Source: Crotophaga sulcirostris (Eukaryota; Chordata; Aves; Cuculiformes; Crotophagidae). Taken from it: 64,000 nucleotides of DNA. The stretch covers positions 4,201,189 through 4,265,188 of the forward strand of contig VYZB01000031.1 in NCBI GenBank assembly GCA_013397455.1, in the 5' to 3' direction. Below, piece after piece: positions 14,341-26,870 of the stretch. The notes beneath the pieces were generated by a model. The model did not search any database. It was not told where the DNA came from and worked only from the letters and a program-made list of their open reading frames with translations. Every line of letters begins with the position of its first letter. Position 1 is the stretch's first letter. A program made the position numbers and the translations under genes.

Positions 14341-15180
14341 TCTCCATATCCATTTGAAGTACCCAGGAGAACAGGAATTGACTTTGCTTCTAGTTGGAGA
14401 GCGCAAGCCAGGGTGATGGGCCTGCTCTGACCCTGCTCTGTCCATAGCAGCTGGCGGCCCCCGCTGTTTTCCTTGCTTTCATCTCAGTGAGGGAGACCCC
14501 ATGCCCTGAAATGCACCCGCTGCAATTTACTTTGCTTTGAAAGCTGAAGGCTTGAGGCAGCCCCGCTGGGGTTTGAATGCGTGATTTCAGGGATCCCCAG
14601 CCATTTTAAACTTGCTTCGTGGGCTGGTGAGCTAACTCTTTTCACACAGACACCTGTACTTCAGTAATTCAGCTACAACTCTCTGGGATGAGATAAACAA
14701 TAACCTTTCTCTTGGGAGAACAGCAGAGCTTGAAACACAGAAGCACACAGAATGAAGACTTTCTTGAGCCGCAGAGTCCTTTATCTGTATGTGAATATCC
14801 TGGGACTGTTAACTGAAACCACCACTAAAAAGAACTTGAATTGCTGCAGATGATGCTTTTTTCAATTTTTTTTATATGCTTTTGTTACTTCCTATTTCTT
14901 CATGCTTTTATACCAGAGCTGGTTTCCCTAATGCAGGCCCACCCTGTAGGGCCCGTGAAGCCCACAGCCGCAGCACAGCCCAGGTCAGCTCCAGGCTCTG
15001 GAGCGGGAAAGGCCCTGTGTGCTCCGCTGAAGCCCCAACAACCCACACACATCACACACCCGGGCGTGAGGGCTCCACAGACTCCAGCATGTTCCCAAAT
15101 TCACCTAATCCACTTTTAAAAGTAGCAGGAGCGTGTGGTTATGGAGATGTGTTGTACTTTCTTTGGAGCAGGTTTTAGTC
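14341..15180. other. GC-richer patch, no gene
   Basis: Two GC-richer blocks (about 14400-14600 and 14930-15090) carry overlapping frames of 92 and 100 codons on the same strand. They owe their length to the lower stop density, share the same DNA, and match no protein I know. CpGs are few, so it is not an island. Confidence 0.55.
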
Positions 15181-16265
15181 ACATGGTGGACCATAGATAA
15201 AAGCACAGAAGGATACTTCAGGGGCTAAGGTTTATCTAGGATTTGAGAATTTTTGAACTGTTAGGTTATGTTCATGTCTAGGGGGAGTAAAGATGTCTGT
15301 AACTACTGTGACTTCCTCTGCTGTTGCTGGTATCATATAAAAGGCAAACCAAGGTGCCTGCAGGAAAAAGCAAAGGGCAGTAGCAAGGAGGCATCACTTC
15401 TGATAACAATTGATTATTGCCTGGTTCTAAAGTACAAGTTCCTCCGAGCAACCAGGGCTATGGGGCTTTCCTGCGTACTGAACAGTGCCTGAATAATGTG
15501 CATTTTATCATAGCAACAGTAAGCTTTGGAAGAGTTTGTATTTTATGTTGGAAAGCTGTGGATAGTCTGTCTCATTTACCTAAAGCAGGTAAGCTCTAGG
15601 AGCTGAAGGAACGTTACTGACTTGTTATCATGCCACACAGTAACAAGTCTTTAAAAGGCTTGACAGAGACACCTGAGATTTCGGTAAGTCTGTCCGTCAC
15701 TTGAATTTTACAGCTATGAAAAGAAATGAGGCTGCACAGAGGCAAAGGTAGTCATGGTGGGTAATAGAGAAATAAAACAACTTGTGCTTAGGTGGTAGTT
15801 CTGACCCATTGCCTCTGTGTGTCAGGTCGGTATCTGAGCACACGCGCACAGCTCCTCATGGAGACAGGCTGTGCTGACTTCAGCATAAGGGCGAGCTGGC
15901 AGTGGGTTGCAACCTCCTTTCAAAAACACACATATAATTTCCACTGATGTTCAAAACTGTAGGTTAACTTTAGGAGATGTGTAACAAGCTACGATAAGAT
16001 TACTGCCTTCTGCAGTTCATGTGGAAGCGAAATGAAAGATTCGCTGGCACCTGCAAAGGTTTTAGCCCTGACTGATAGTGAAAACTGCTATTATTGGACG
16101 GTGCATGGTATAAAGAAATAAAAGGCCAGATTGTAAGTTTTTCTTTATTCCTTCAAAGCCAGCTACCCAGATTGTACGTATTACCAAGGGAAGGAACAGG
16201 CTGTGTGCAGCTGCAGTGCCTTTGGCAGCTGGGTTTGTAGCCAGCACTCTGCAGGGAATACCCTG

Positions 16266-16487
16266 CCGAAGGTCTCCGCCTTGGACAGAGATCTCACCTT
16301 TCGGGCCAAAGGGAAAACCCATTTGGCCAGCACAGCCTCTTGTGACAGACGTTTTGTGTGCCTGACAGCTGAAAAAACATAGTTTTTCCCCATGTCTGTC
16401 TTGCGATGGATCCGTTCCCTAACGCCATTCGCCGTGCTCAGCGTCTGGGCTCGCTGGGGAGGGTGGTGTAGGGCAGGCTGGGAGGCG
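16266..16487. promoter_or_regulatory. Local cluster of CpG dinucleotides
   Basis: I count 12 CpGs in about 220 bases, in a GC-richer patch extending from about 16.15 to 16.72 kb, while neighbouring intron has very few. It is shorter and sparser than a classical promoter CpG island. It may be an enhancer, an alternative start, or simply an old GC-rich insertion that has not yet decayed. No TATA box or transcript evidence is visible. Confidence 0.35.
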
Positions 16488-16909
16488 GATGGTGAGAGAC
16501 TTGTGAAACACTGCCACCAAATGTGAAAAATGGCCTTTCCACATAGCAACAATTTGGGAGTGAGCTCAAATGTGTCCCTGTGAGCCCCCTGGAGCCGCAG
16601 CAGTCCCAACAGCCTGTCTCAAGGTGAACCACAGCCAGCTCACAGCCCTGGAGCGTGGAGGTCATCATGGGGGTATTTCACCAAGGGGAAATACTGAAAG
16701 CAGTGATTCTGTCACTGACACCCTCGACTTTCCTGAGAGATGTTCAGGCTCTTGGTTCCCAGAATAGCAAGAAGAGCCATTAAATCCATTCATTTTCCTC
16801 GTGAAAACTCCTTAAAGGAAAAGGTTTTTTTCATCTCACTTAATACTTATTCATATCATTTTACCATACTTTGTGTTAGGCTGATCTTGCAGAGTTACCT
16901 TATCAAAGT

Positions 16910-16930
16910 GCCACACTCCTGTAGTGTGGC
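16910..16930. repeat. Short perfect hairpin
   Basis: An 8-bp stem gccacact (16910-16917) pairs with agtgtggc (16923-16930) across a five-base loop, cctgt. No T-run or other processing signal follows. Function unknown; such stems are common by chance in long introns. Confidence 0.6.
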
Positions 16931-19900
16931 TGTGCAAACTTCTCCGTACAGGCTGGGGCTTGCCCTCTAGACCCCACACCCCAGTGTTTCAGTAAGTCCA
17001 GTATGTGGCCAAAACAGTGAATAACTCTTGTAAGATGCAAAGGCGAATAGTCGGCAGCCTCCTGAAAGACTGATGCTAATAGCATGGCTGTCTTGTAGGT
17101 AATGAAAGTTAGAAACACAGAGGCTGGGGACTTGTCACCATTATATGTGTACTGGGATTTCGGAGTCTGTCTTGTCGATGTCCTAGCTAGGTAACAACAA
17201 ACAGACAAACAGTAACGTCCCGGCTGTCACATGCACACAGAAAAGCTTTATTCATATCCTTTTCTTTCAAGTCACAAATATTTTAAAATTTTAAAATAAT
17301 TACATTGTACTTTTACTAATAATGTAATGATGTCATCCTGGATGCAGTAGGGGCAGTACTAGAATGGCAACTTCAGTCTCTAGATTTAATTTTATGGTAA
17401 TTTGCTTTCCAACATATGCATTATGATTTAGTAAAAAATTGAAGAAAATGGATGTAAATATTAATTTGTAAACAACGAATCCTTAGCTACTACAAATCTT
17501 CCTAAAGCTGTATCCATAGAAGCCTGCTGAGGATAAAGGCTAAACGATAGATAAATAGATAAAGGCTAAGTAAGATATTATAGTCCACTGGATTCAGGCT
17601 CACCATGAGGCTGTTGGTCTACTTATTGGACTATAGATACCACTCTACAACACTTCCTCTAATTTCTGGGCAACCTAAATTGAAAAACTGTATGATTACA
17701 AAAGTAAAAAAATGTATATTCATGAACAACAAATATATGTGTGTCTTTGGAGTATTATTAGGTTTTATAAGTAGATGAAACAGTAAATTTTATCATTGCA
17801 AAGAACTTGACAGATAGTGTAATAATATTGCCACCTGTTTTGTATATACTTGGGAAATATTAGGAAAAACCAAGTATCTTACTCTTTGTGAATCCAAGAC
17901 TGTAGTACTTAAAATAATTTAAAAACTAGGAATCTAAAAGTAAATCTCTTATTTCTTGCCATCTGTGTGAATGCCATTTTTTGAAAAATTATAACCTTTA
18001 CTTGACTAGGAAAGCTATCTCAGCACCACGGCTGAATTTCACAGCGGTACTTAAGATAGTACACTTTTCTGGAAAAGTAGTTCCACATTTTTAGGAGGAA
18101 GCTGTAAATATACTGCAAAAGTTTGCCTATTTTGAAACTTTCTAGTAATTTAAGAACTAATCTTTGCATTTAAAATGAGTAACCCTTACTGGATTCATTA
18201 ATTTTGCCTAGAATGGAAGCAGATTTTGTAGTGCTGTGCACTTGCATGTGATATACTGCATACTGAACTGCAGCTGTAGTTCATGTAAATTATTAACAAG
18301 AAATCCATGACAGAAAATATATAGAAACCATCTTCTGTAAATTAGTATCCTCAAATTGTTTTCAGTTGTTCCTTACCTTTTCTTTGACCTGGCTTAATGC
18401 CAGTGTTTTAACAGGCATGAAGGACCAGATGCTCACAGTTTGGTTTTCACTATTAAATATGGGGTTTTTTAAAAGTATTCCTATTCAGGCAAGCTATGGA
18501 AGATAAAGTTTGAATTTTGGAGTTAATGCATAGGTATTGCATTATTGCTATTTATAGGGAAGTTTCTTTATTTTTTTCTTAGTTGTGTTACAGACTATCT
18601 TCTTACAGGTTAATGCATTTATGGCACCATATCTATGATGAAGACAGAGAGAAAGATATCTAAATCATCTTAAAAATATTTGGATTTTGATGGTCCTATT
18701 TTTTGCTGTTGTGTACTAAGTTTTGGGCCCTCTGATGTCCATAAATTGTCAACAGGAAGCATTTGAGCTTTGAAGGCTGAGGCTGGGGCTACTGCAATTG
18801 TGCAGCCTATTCTCATAACAAAATCTCATCCACTTTCTCAGTCTTAAAGATCTCAGACTTCTTCCTTCCTTACTTCCTCAGCAGGCAAGAAAATGTGTTT
18901 GAAATGATAAATAGTATTCTTTGAGATTTTTTGCCTCAAATGAGACTTGTAATGTTCCTTAAACCCTACAATTTTCAAATCGCTCCTGCAATTTATTCAT
19001 TAGAAGTTCTGCTTGGTTTTTTTTGAAATTTTGGTCACCAGACTGCACCAGTTTTCTATTAAATAATTTAAATGTTATTTAAACAGAAAACAGACAGTTG
19101 AATGCTTTGGATAGAAAATCTTGTGAAGAGGCAGTATAATGCACTTAAGGAACAATAATCACTTTAATGAGCAATCAAATATGCATTCTTAAAGTCTCAA
19201 GCAGTTAAAAAAACCCTGACATTTCAAGGGTGACATATCTCCTTTCTGTTTTGACATTCATCAGCTTTAGTGTACACTTGTTAAACTTGTGTGTCTAAAT
19301 CCTGCTTGTCAGATATTCTGGAATCTACTTACACTTTCACCCGGGGCTTGAGTTGCACCACTCTCAAACCACTTAACACATTTCAAGTACCTAAGTGCTA
19401 ACAAAGTCTTCCCTCCATCACAGAAAGTGCTGCTATTATAGCTCCCCAAAAGTACTTTTAGGCATACAATGGACAATTAATAAGCCTGAATGCTAATAAT
19501 AATGAAATAATGCTGCTAAAAGCAAGGTAAGGCTGAAAAGGAGTCTTTCATTAGAATTCACTTAAAACACTTACAATCCACTTCTGCTCGCAGAAGTCAC
19601 CCCAGACAAACTACCCTGGCCCCAGAGGATAATATTTTCAAACCTACTTTGCGATCTTAAACTTTTTTTTTCTCATTTTGGATTTCTGTCTGAGTTCTTC
19701 ATCCTCCTGTAGGATTACCCTGGAGGTTATTTGTATTTCTTTTAACTTCATTGGATAAGAGGGGTGTACCATGTTTCAAAGTGCTAAATTTGTTTTAAGG
19801 GAAGAAGAGCAATGGATCTTCAGCCTTAGAGCAGCTCTGCCTCTCTTCCATAATGCCAGAGGCAGGGTTTCCAGCTAGCACGTACGCACCCAAACTTTCC

Positions 19901-20057
19901 AGTCACTTTAGCACTGAGCATTAACAACTCTCAGTATAATGGCAGCTAGGAGTGTTTGTCTACTGCAAGATCAAGCTGTTTGGACTGAATTCTGAAAATA
20001 GTTAATTCTGTAATTAAGCATTTACTTATGGTCCAGTGACTTTAAAGACCCTTAGTG
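16931..20057. other. Intron stretch with nothing recognised
   Basis: Very AT-rich between about 17220 and 19100, with an 18-bp A/T palindrome at 17280-17297 and a gataaat/gataaagg stutter at about 17532-17570. No frame above 60 codons and no repeat family were recognised. Confidence 0.6.
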
Positions 20058-20122
20058 CTTAGCTCAGGGGTAAGCTAAAGTGCTCTCCTGAACTAGAGCC
20101 AGAGTTTGTACCCAAAACCCCT
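20058..20122 (+). repeat. Possible tRNA-like relic (head of a SINE or tRNA pseudogene)
   Basis: The text cttagctcaggggtaagc resembles an internal A box of a tRNA promoter. It is followed by a 5-bp stem gctct/agagc closing a loop of eight bases, then agagtttgtacccaaaa, which is a poor B box and T loop. Spacing is close to tRNA length, but no acceptor stem can be paired and the anticodon loop is one base too long. It is therefore not a working tRNA. Chance resemblance is possible. Confidence 0.3.
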
Positions 20123-20551
20123 TATTCCTTTTGCCCCTATGTCGTATATAGAAATGTTCTCTGATTGACAGCATTTCACTAATTTAATTGCATTGCTGAG
20201 CATGTTGGCTGAACATACATAGCAGTCAAAAGGTTACGTACACCTGAAATATCCCATTCCCTTTCCGCCAAGAAAAAATAGTACTGCCTTCGAAATGTAC
20301 AGTAACCAGATATTGATTTGTATGAGCAGTGTTAGACTTTCACAATACTTTTAATAGTGATGGGCAGATTAGTTAACCTTCTTAGGAGCTTGCCGATACC
20401 AGTGATGATTAGGAGGGACATGTATAACACAGTAATGAAAAGTTGTTTAAAACATTTGCTTAACACCTGAATTCAGTGACCTTAAGATGTGCCTGCTAAA
20501 AATGTGATTATCTTTCCTTCCTATTTTTGCTTGTAGATGGAGTTTTATTAC

Positions 20552-20566
20552 GGGGGGGTGGGGGGT
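20552..20566 (+). repeat. G-rich run
   Basis: Seven G, one T, then six G on the + strand, followed by ttgg. Only three full G triplets with loops can be made, so a stable three-layer quadruplex within this run is doubtful; a two-layer form is possible. The exact length should be treated with caution. Confidence 0.8.
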
Positions 20567-22721
20567 TGGAACACGTAGTTACATTGAGGCACCCCAGTAT
20601 ATGAATCCAGTCTTTCACCAGTACAGCCAGATTATTTTCATTGATGTTAAAAACTGATATGAAACAGAAACGAAGGTGTGGTAAGTCTGAGTAAGAATTT
20701 CTTTATGGAAATCTGTGCTTATGCTACTAAAACTCCCATATGTCTGTAAAAATTGTTATTAAAACACCTTGGAAAATATATTTTTTTTAAAGGCTGCTTG
20801 TGTATTTAACTTCAAACACATCTATTTCACATATTTATTAATTCTTCCATGCTTTTTATTCCTTAATACCATAGAAGCAATGTATTGTTCCTTGTGTATA
20901 TTCCTAAGGTCTCATTGTAAATCATATTTAGTTGGAAAATTCTGAACTTAAGCTAATTCTCATGCTTAGCTTAAGTAAGATTTCACTTTTATTTGCATGG
21001 GATAGACACCAAGACATTTTAGGTACTCACCACACCAAATGAGAGCATTGATGATGCTTTTAGCCTCTTTTTTCAAGTAAACAATGTTCCAGAGGCATTA
21101 CTTGGCGTTAGCGTTTTTGGCCTAGGTGTAAGATTATGGGTATATTTTTAAAAGTTGTTTAGTTCAACTTCATTGACTTTTTGGAGTCCTGTGGAACAGT
21201 GAAGTGCTGCTCAGCAAAAATACCAAAATGGTGTGCATAATATTGACTTGCTAGCTCATATCTAAAGTTTTAATCCAAACTCCATTCCGGTGATGAGGGT
21301 TTTTTTAAGGTTATTTACCTGATTGATAGCTAGACGTCCTGTGCATATGAACTGCAGTGGTTGCTTTCAATTACAGCAAGAGACTAGCATCATCTGTTAG
21401 TCTCCTTGAGAGAAATATGTTTTGAAAATCTAGGTTGGGAAAAATGTAGTTGAGGTAGCATAACCTCCTTTTATCATTCGCAGAAACTGTTATTATGTGA
21501 TTATAAGGTAGTTATTGCATTTTTGAGGTAGGTTTTCATGCAACCCTTGTCCCAGTGGTGGATTTAGAGGCTGGTGAAAGTGGCATGAGGAGCACATGCA
21601 GTGATTCTTTGGGTCCATCTCTTCAGAGAGAAGGCAGAAACTTCAGCCTGATCCTTACGCAACTTTCATTCAGTTGAGTTGGACCTCAGATCCATGAGGT
21701 TGAACTTGGAACAGAATTTCGTGCTCCCCTTTGAACAAAGTAAAAGATGTTTTGGAGTTTGGGATCAGCAGTGCTCGCTATTTTTTTTTCCAAAACTTCC
21801 TTTCAGCTTATAAAAGACCACCCCTCCACAAAAGATCAAGACTCATTTTTGGTTAGGTATTGTTAGCAGATCACACATGTTGACCTGTGGGATGATCCTT
21901 CTCGGAACAAACTGTGAGGTGAAATTGTTAAGGATAAACTCTGGGCTGCAGGCAGCCTTCCAAAGCCACCACATCCCCAGTCTCGTATTTTTTTACACAT
22001 CCATACTTGTTCATTGCTTCACTTTCGGTAGGTATGAGCACGGAGTTCAATTCCCATATTTCTTCCTGCATTAAATCATTGTTAAATTTTGAGGTATTTG
22101 TGTTCTTGGCTGATAACATGATACTGAATAGCAACTATATTTTCAGTTTTGCAGTTAAAGAAATGTATTTACTGCTTAAAAAATATAGTTAGCTCCATTG
22201 CTGTTCAGTGGAGTGACCCAGCAGTGGTGGAAACAAGGCAGAAGTAGATGGGACTTACGCTGCTTGAAGGTTAAGTTCCAGCCCTCACTGTATCTCTGTT
22301 GTTCTTGCAGACATTTGTACAGAATGAAAGCTGTCTGCTGTGAGCAAGTAGAACAAATGCTGTGTGAATTTAATTCATTTTGAAAAGCATATATAGTAAA
22401 ACACATTTGTTTACTTCATGCTGTGGAAGGAGGCCTTTAACTCTGTTTCTAATTTATTCCAACTTAGAAATATGAGGTAAATGCAAAAGTCATGCATTAA
22501 TAAAATCTCTTTATGTTCCCAGCTGGCTTGAGAAATAACAGTTTTGGTTCACTGGAAATGTCTTTCGGCCAACACTTTTGATGTGATTTTAGGTTTTATT
22601 TTCGGCCATGCAAGAACTCTCCTGTGATGCTTTCTTTTTAGTGTTTTATGAGCAGTTAGTGTTTTTGTGTGTCACTGAAGAAAGAGTAAAGGAAAAGCTC
22701 CAAATTTTCTTCCTCTATGGG

Positions 22722-22743
22722 TTTTTTTTTTTGTCAAAAAAAA
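22722..22743 (+). repeat. T11-gtc-A8 self-complementary tract
   Basis: Eleven T, the bases gtc, then eight A form a simple fold-back with a small loop. Probably neutral slippage sequence. Confidence 0.75.
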
Positions 22744-22796
22744 GCGCATTAGAAAATCCAGTTCTGTCCAGTGTTTATCACCAGCAGAAAAGTTGG

Positions 22797-22818
22797 TAAA
22801 TAAATAAGTAAGTAAATA
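22797..22818 (+). repeat. Short TAAR tetranucleotide repeat
   Basis: Five units TAAA TAAA TAAG TAAG TAAA followed by TA. It is one of the few microsatellite-like tracts in the window and is short and impure. Confidence 0.8.
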
Positions 22819-24570
22819 CAATGGAGGCAGACGTTTGCAAGTAGTTCTTTATGGAGCAGGCAATGTTGGTGAATTATTTGGTTCTGTGTAACAGCAAAAC
22901 TTAGCAGTCAAGAAATAGCTTTTATTTCTGAGATCCTTACTTCTGTGCTGAACATCAACCTTGTTTCTGTTAACATTTGCCCTTTATTTGCCACCTTTTC
23001 ATGTCTCTTTAGAACATACATCCTTCCACTTCTTTTTTTCTTCCATCTTTTCCTCTGTGCCATTGCCTACTTTCTGATGTTGCCTAGCATCATCATTTCT
23101 CCACTTTTTAAATTTTTCTTCTTCTGAAACCTGTCTATACCATTCCAGCAGTTCTATGACTACTCTATTTGAAAATTACCAAAAATAAAGATCTACTTTA
23201 AGCTGTAACTCAGCAGTATTAACGTATTTATACTTTTAACAGAAACTATTAAGCCTTTTCAATTTGTACCACATTTTGCAAATGAACTTGTTCGTATTGT
23301 GGAACATAGAAGAAAGGAGGTGCATGATTAGTATGCAAATTGACCTCTGAAATACAAAAATGTACAAGAGTAGAGTCTCATTTTCAATAAATTGCTGTAT
23401 TTCCACTGGAAATACAGTATATTTGCCAGGAAAAGAGACAGTTCCACACTAAAGAGAAAATAATATTTAGTAATTAAAATGTTCAATAGTTTTTTTTATT
23501 TCAAACTGATATGCAGACTGGATGTTTATATATGGTAGAGCAAGATATTTGTTAGAAAGTCTGTTTTGCTTAATCTTATTGCTCCTTAAATGAATGATGT
23601 CTTTTTCTTCTGTATTGTTAGACTGACATAGTCACTTAGTACATCCCCCATCAAAAGCTCTTCAAAGACACAATATGAAGTCCATTGACTTCAACTAGGT
23701 GTGACTTGTTTATTTCCCTCCTGAAGGAGGAAACTTTCCTGAATCAGTATCTGCCTTTCTGTCTTTGTAGCTGCCAAGCCTGAGCCTATAAGGCTAATGA
23801 TAGGGTAGTCCTTTCTGAAGTAATTCTCAAACATGCTGTAATACACATCTCTACAGTCAGAGCCATTCTGGAGTCAAGGGTTGTTTGGTCCCCAAGTGTT
23901 TCATTCTGCTGCCACAGCCATTAATGCCACAGCGAGTTATTTTGTCTTTCTGACTGTCAAGTTAACCTTCATTATTTGAAAACATTGTCTGGCTTGAGCT
24001 ATATGATCTGCAGTATCTTCTTAAATATCTGTCTGCTATCCTTTTGCACTATTAACTTGAAAATGCAATCCATGTATCAAAATTGGATTTCTTATGGGGC
24101 GATCAGTGAATCATGCTTTTGTTGTACTTCAGCGTATCATGACAGACGGCAGGATTTTAAAAATAGCTCAGGATTGGTCTACCTTTGCTTTCAGTGATGA
24201 AACATCCCCATTGTTTTTTGCAAGCACTTCCAGAGATGCCACACATCTGAGCCAATACTGTTAACAAATGCCAGGAAGGTCCACCTGGAAGATTTATTCC
24301 TTGTGCTATTCTATTACTGGATGCACTAAGGGAGACTTTTGTCCACAGCTAAGGAAATTCCAATACATATAATTTTAAGTTTTTGGGGAAAATTATTTAC
24401 TGAGGAAAAAAACCGTGTCATATTCAATACATATGCACTGCATTAATTCTCATTCAGCAAAATAACATAAGAAGTTTTCCTTTCTTGCTCTTATGTTGAA
24501 TGACACTTGTCTACCTAACAACATTTTAAAATGTCTCTTGGATTCTGCAAACATCGCTCACTGTTCAATA

Positions 24571-24800
24571 AGTCTGGAACTTTTCTTATATATTGATTGC
24601 AGTTCTCTCAGCTTTACTCCAGACTTCTCACACAACCTTGGCAAGCGGCTTTATCTTTCTGCATCATAAATTTCCCATATGTAAAATGAAGAGAATAATT
24701 CTTACCCTACAGGGATCCTTGTGACTTAGTTCATTAATGTGTGTAAAACACTAAATAGAAAAAGGCACTACAGAAGTTTAGACTATCACTATTGATATAA
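24571..24800 (+). mobile_element. MIR-type SINE relic, nearly complete core and tail
   Basis: Blocks of the MIR consensus appear in order: agtctgg, then cacaaccttggcaag (consensus tgaccttgggcaag), then catatgtaaaatgaagagaataattcttaccctacaggg (consensus catctgtaaaatggg, a run of aataat, then acctacctcacaggg, given here in pieces), then attaatgtgtgtaaaacact, then aaaggcactacagaagttt and a tactattgat-like end. The last blocks match the form common in turtles, crocodiles and birds. The order and spacing make chance unlikely. It is ancient and non-functional as a transposon. Confidence 0.8.
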
Positions 24801-26160
24801 CTGTGAGTCTACAGGCATTCAATTATTACAGACCAGAGCATGATAGGATTCACATCAAAGCCACAGCGCAAATTTGTATAAACGCGATCTACATCTGGAG
24901 CGAGAACCAATTCATACATTGCGTTCTTCAGAGAAATATTTACTCAGCTGCAGAATATGTACTGTTTTAGCAAACTTCAAAATGATGGGACTTTAAGACA
25001 CTTTACTGGAAGTAACGTAATTAACTCACTCTTGATCAAATATTTCAGATGCCGGAATCAAAATAATTGCATCTGCAGTCCCAACTGAAGACAATATGCT
25101 GGGAAACAGCATAGGGTCAGTTCTTAGAGTAGTGTTAAATAGCATAGATTTGTTGACTTTTGTGGAGCCATGCTGATTAACTGCAAATGAGAGTCTAGCC
25201 TCCACTATTTCAGCTGGAAGCTAAAAGACCTGGGCTTTTAAAAACAAAGGGTATCGCATAGTTGAGCTAAGTCTTTAAAGTGTGAAAGATTGTACTTTTC
25301 ACTGGCACTGAATTTTGCAGAACACACTGTCCTGGAGGAGAAGTTCTGATTGTGAAGTGCTGGTGAAGTACCGTGCCTGTCATTTTGTCCTCTAGGTTGA
25401 TTAGGCTTGGAATACATCTAGCAGAGTGTGTGCTGTTAATTACTCTATTCATCTTCAGTGTATATTGTGGGTTTTAATGCTTTAGTTCGTTGCTTTTCGT
25501 TTAACAAATTTAGCATAATATGCTATCAGTTATTGAGTGCATTACAGTTATTTTGCAAGATACACTTAATCTAATGCTAAACTATGCCAGAAGATGATTT
25601 GACTGAGAAAGAAAATCTGCAAACTCTACCCAGGGCATCTCCATCTCTGATGGAGGTCCCTTATGTCTCAGGTTCCCAGACAGTGAACTTGAGAAAACAA
25701 AGCAGAAAGAGGGCAGAATCCTGGATATAGGTCAAGAATTTCTAACACTTAAATGCTTTAAAAAAATTGCTCTGTTTGACTTTATTTTTTTAAACAGCAC
25801 TTGTTCAAAATGTTGATTTGGGAGCAATCACCATGGATGATTTAGGAAGCAGCTTTGATAGTGCTCAACATAGATGAAACTTTCTGTCATTGTAAAAGCT
25901 GGGTCATGGCTCCATAACTTATAATACTTGCTCACTTTGCATTCAGTGTGAAACCCTCAGATGTCTACTTCAAACTTTTAGACTTTCTGGACCTTTGTTT
26001 GTCAGAACATTAGAGCTTCAGAAATATCAATAGCACGTTCTGAGTGTTTCATTGTGTTGGACTGCCATCTCTCATCTCCCTGATTCAGTCTTTGGCTGTT
26101 CTTCCTTATTCAGGTTATTGATTGGTTTGTGCAACTGTGGTATTTTATAGTATTACTTCA

Positions 26161-26348
26161 CACTACTAAAGCACTTTATATCTCTTGAATATTAAGTGAT
26201 TTACTCCAAACTCAATCGAATTGCTGTTATGAGAGTTTGCAGATAAAGATATGGATGCTTAAGGACTGTTTGCCCCAAGAGTGATTTAGTGGCAGAACCT
26301 AGGACTCTCCTGGCTGTGAGCTCTGAATCGCATGCTTTGTTGCCTTTT
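26161..26348 (-). mobile_element. MIR-type SINE relic, reverse orientation
   Basis: Read on the + strand this is the complement of a MIR. It contains aaagcactttatatctc, attaagtgatttac, ggatgcttaagga followed by ctgtttgccccaagagtga (consensus gacttgcccaaggtcac), then agtggcagaacctaggactc and tcctggctgtgagctctgaa. The blocks keep the right order from the tail towards the head. Divergence is high. A short peptide frame overlaps it and is not a gene. Confidence 0.72.
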
Positions 26349-26559
26349 GTCATTTCACACACTCCCCATTCAGCATTTTGGTATATGTTTCTCACTTTTG
26401 CATTTCATTATGTATTTGCTGACTAGAAGGGGTGCTGAGAAAACACCTCAGCATTTTCTATTTTCTGCTTTTTTATGATGTAATAATATTTGTCATATCT
26501 TTTCCAGTATTTCCAGACACCTACTTATTGCTCTCTTCCTTTCTAAGGAAGGAACACTA

Positions 26560-26870
26560 GGGACTTTAACAGCTACAGAGGTGTCCCTTAGACAAAGGTG
26601 TTAATAGTGCATTTAGTTCCTTTTTTTCTTGTAAAGTATACTCAGGAATGTGGACTAGCTAGTAAAATAAACAACCCCTGCATACTTTGCCTTAGGATGT
26701 GATAACATCAAAGGGCAATTAATGGTACCCTTTGCCAGGTATCATTTGTTCACAGGGCTAATTAAAGTTGTATGGGAATATATATTGGTTCAACAGTGGA
26801 AGGATCAATTAATCGATTTATTGTAAATTGCTGATGACAATTTAGCCTTTTGCTATACTTAACAGGCAGA
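26560..26870. promoter_or_regulatory. Candidate noncoding enhancer (motif cluster)
   Basis: The region is AT-rich but not simple sequence. It packs several motifs of developmental factors: acaaagg (26592-26598, SOX/TCF type), atcaaag (26707-26713, TCF/LEF type), caattaatgg (26716-26725) and ctaattaaag (26758-26767) of homeodomain type, and atcgat within aattaatcgattta (26812-26817). Such density is typical of conserved elements in large vertebrate introns, but such motifs are also frequent by chance. Conservation cannot be judged here. Confidence 0.25.

Larger units (their letters stand above)
20570..24570. other. Intron stretch with no gene recognised
   Basis: AT-rich DNA with a few short simple tracts listed separately. 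A short phrase tccattgacttcaac at about 23681 resembles part of an old amniote repeat but is too short to call. Frames overlapping near 21.9-22.4 kb lie on both strands and are unlike known proteins. Confidence 0.55.

Noticed and set aside
14841..15178. Two overlapping + strand frames of 92 and 100 codons
   Set aside because: They share the same DNA in two frames, one begins in a T-rich run, and no known domain is present.
16062..16668. Three overlapping - strand frames of 76-142 codons
   Set aside because: They occupy the same DNA in different frames within the CpG cluster. Length is explained by composition, and no protein was recognised.
17280..17297. 18-bp perfect palindrome of A and T only
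   Set aside because: It is low-complexity sequence (alternating A and T blocks), in which perfect symmetry arises easily by chance.
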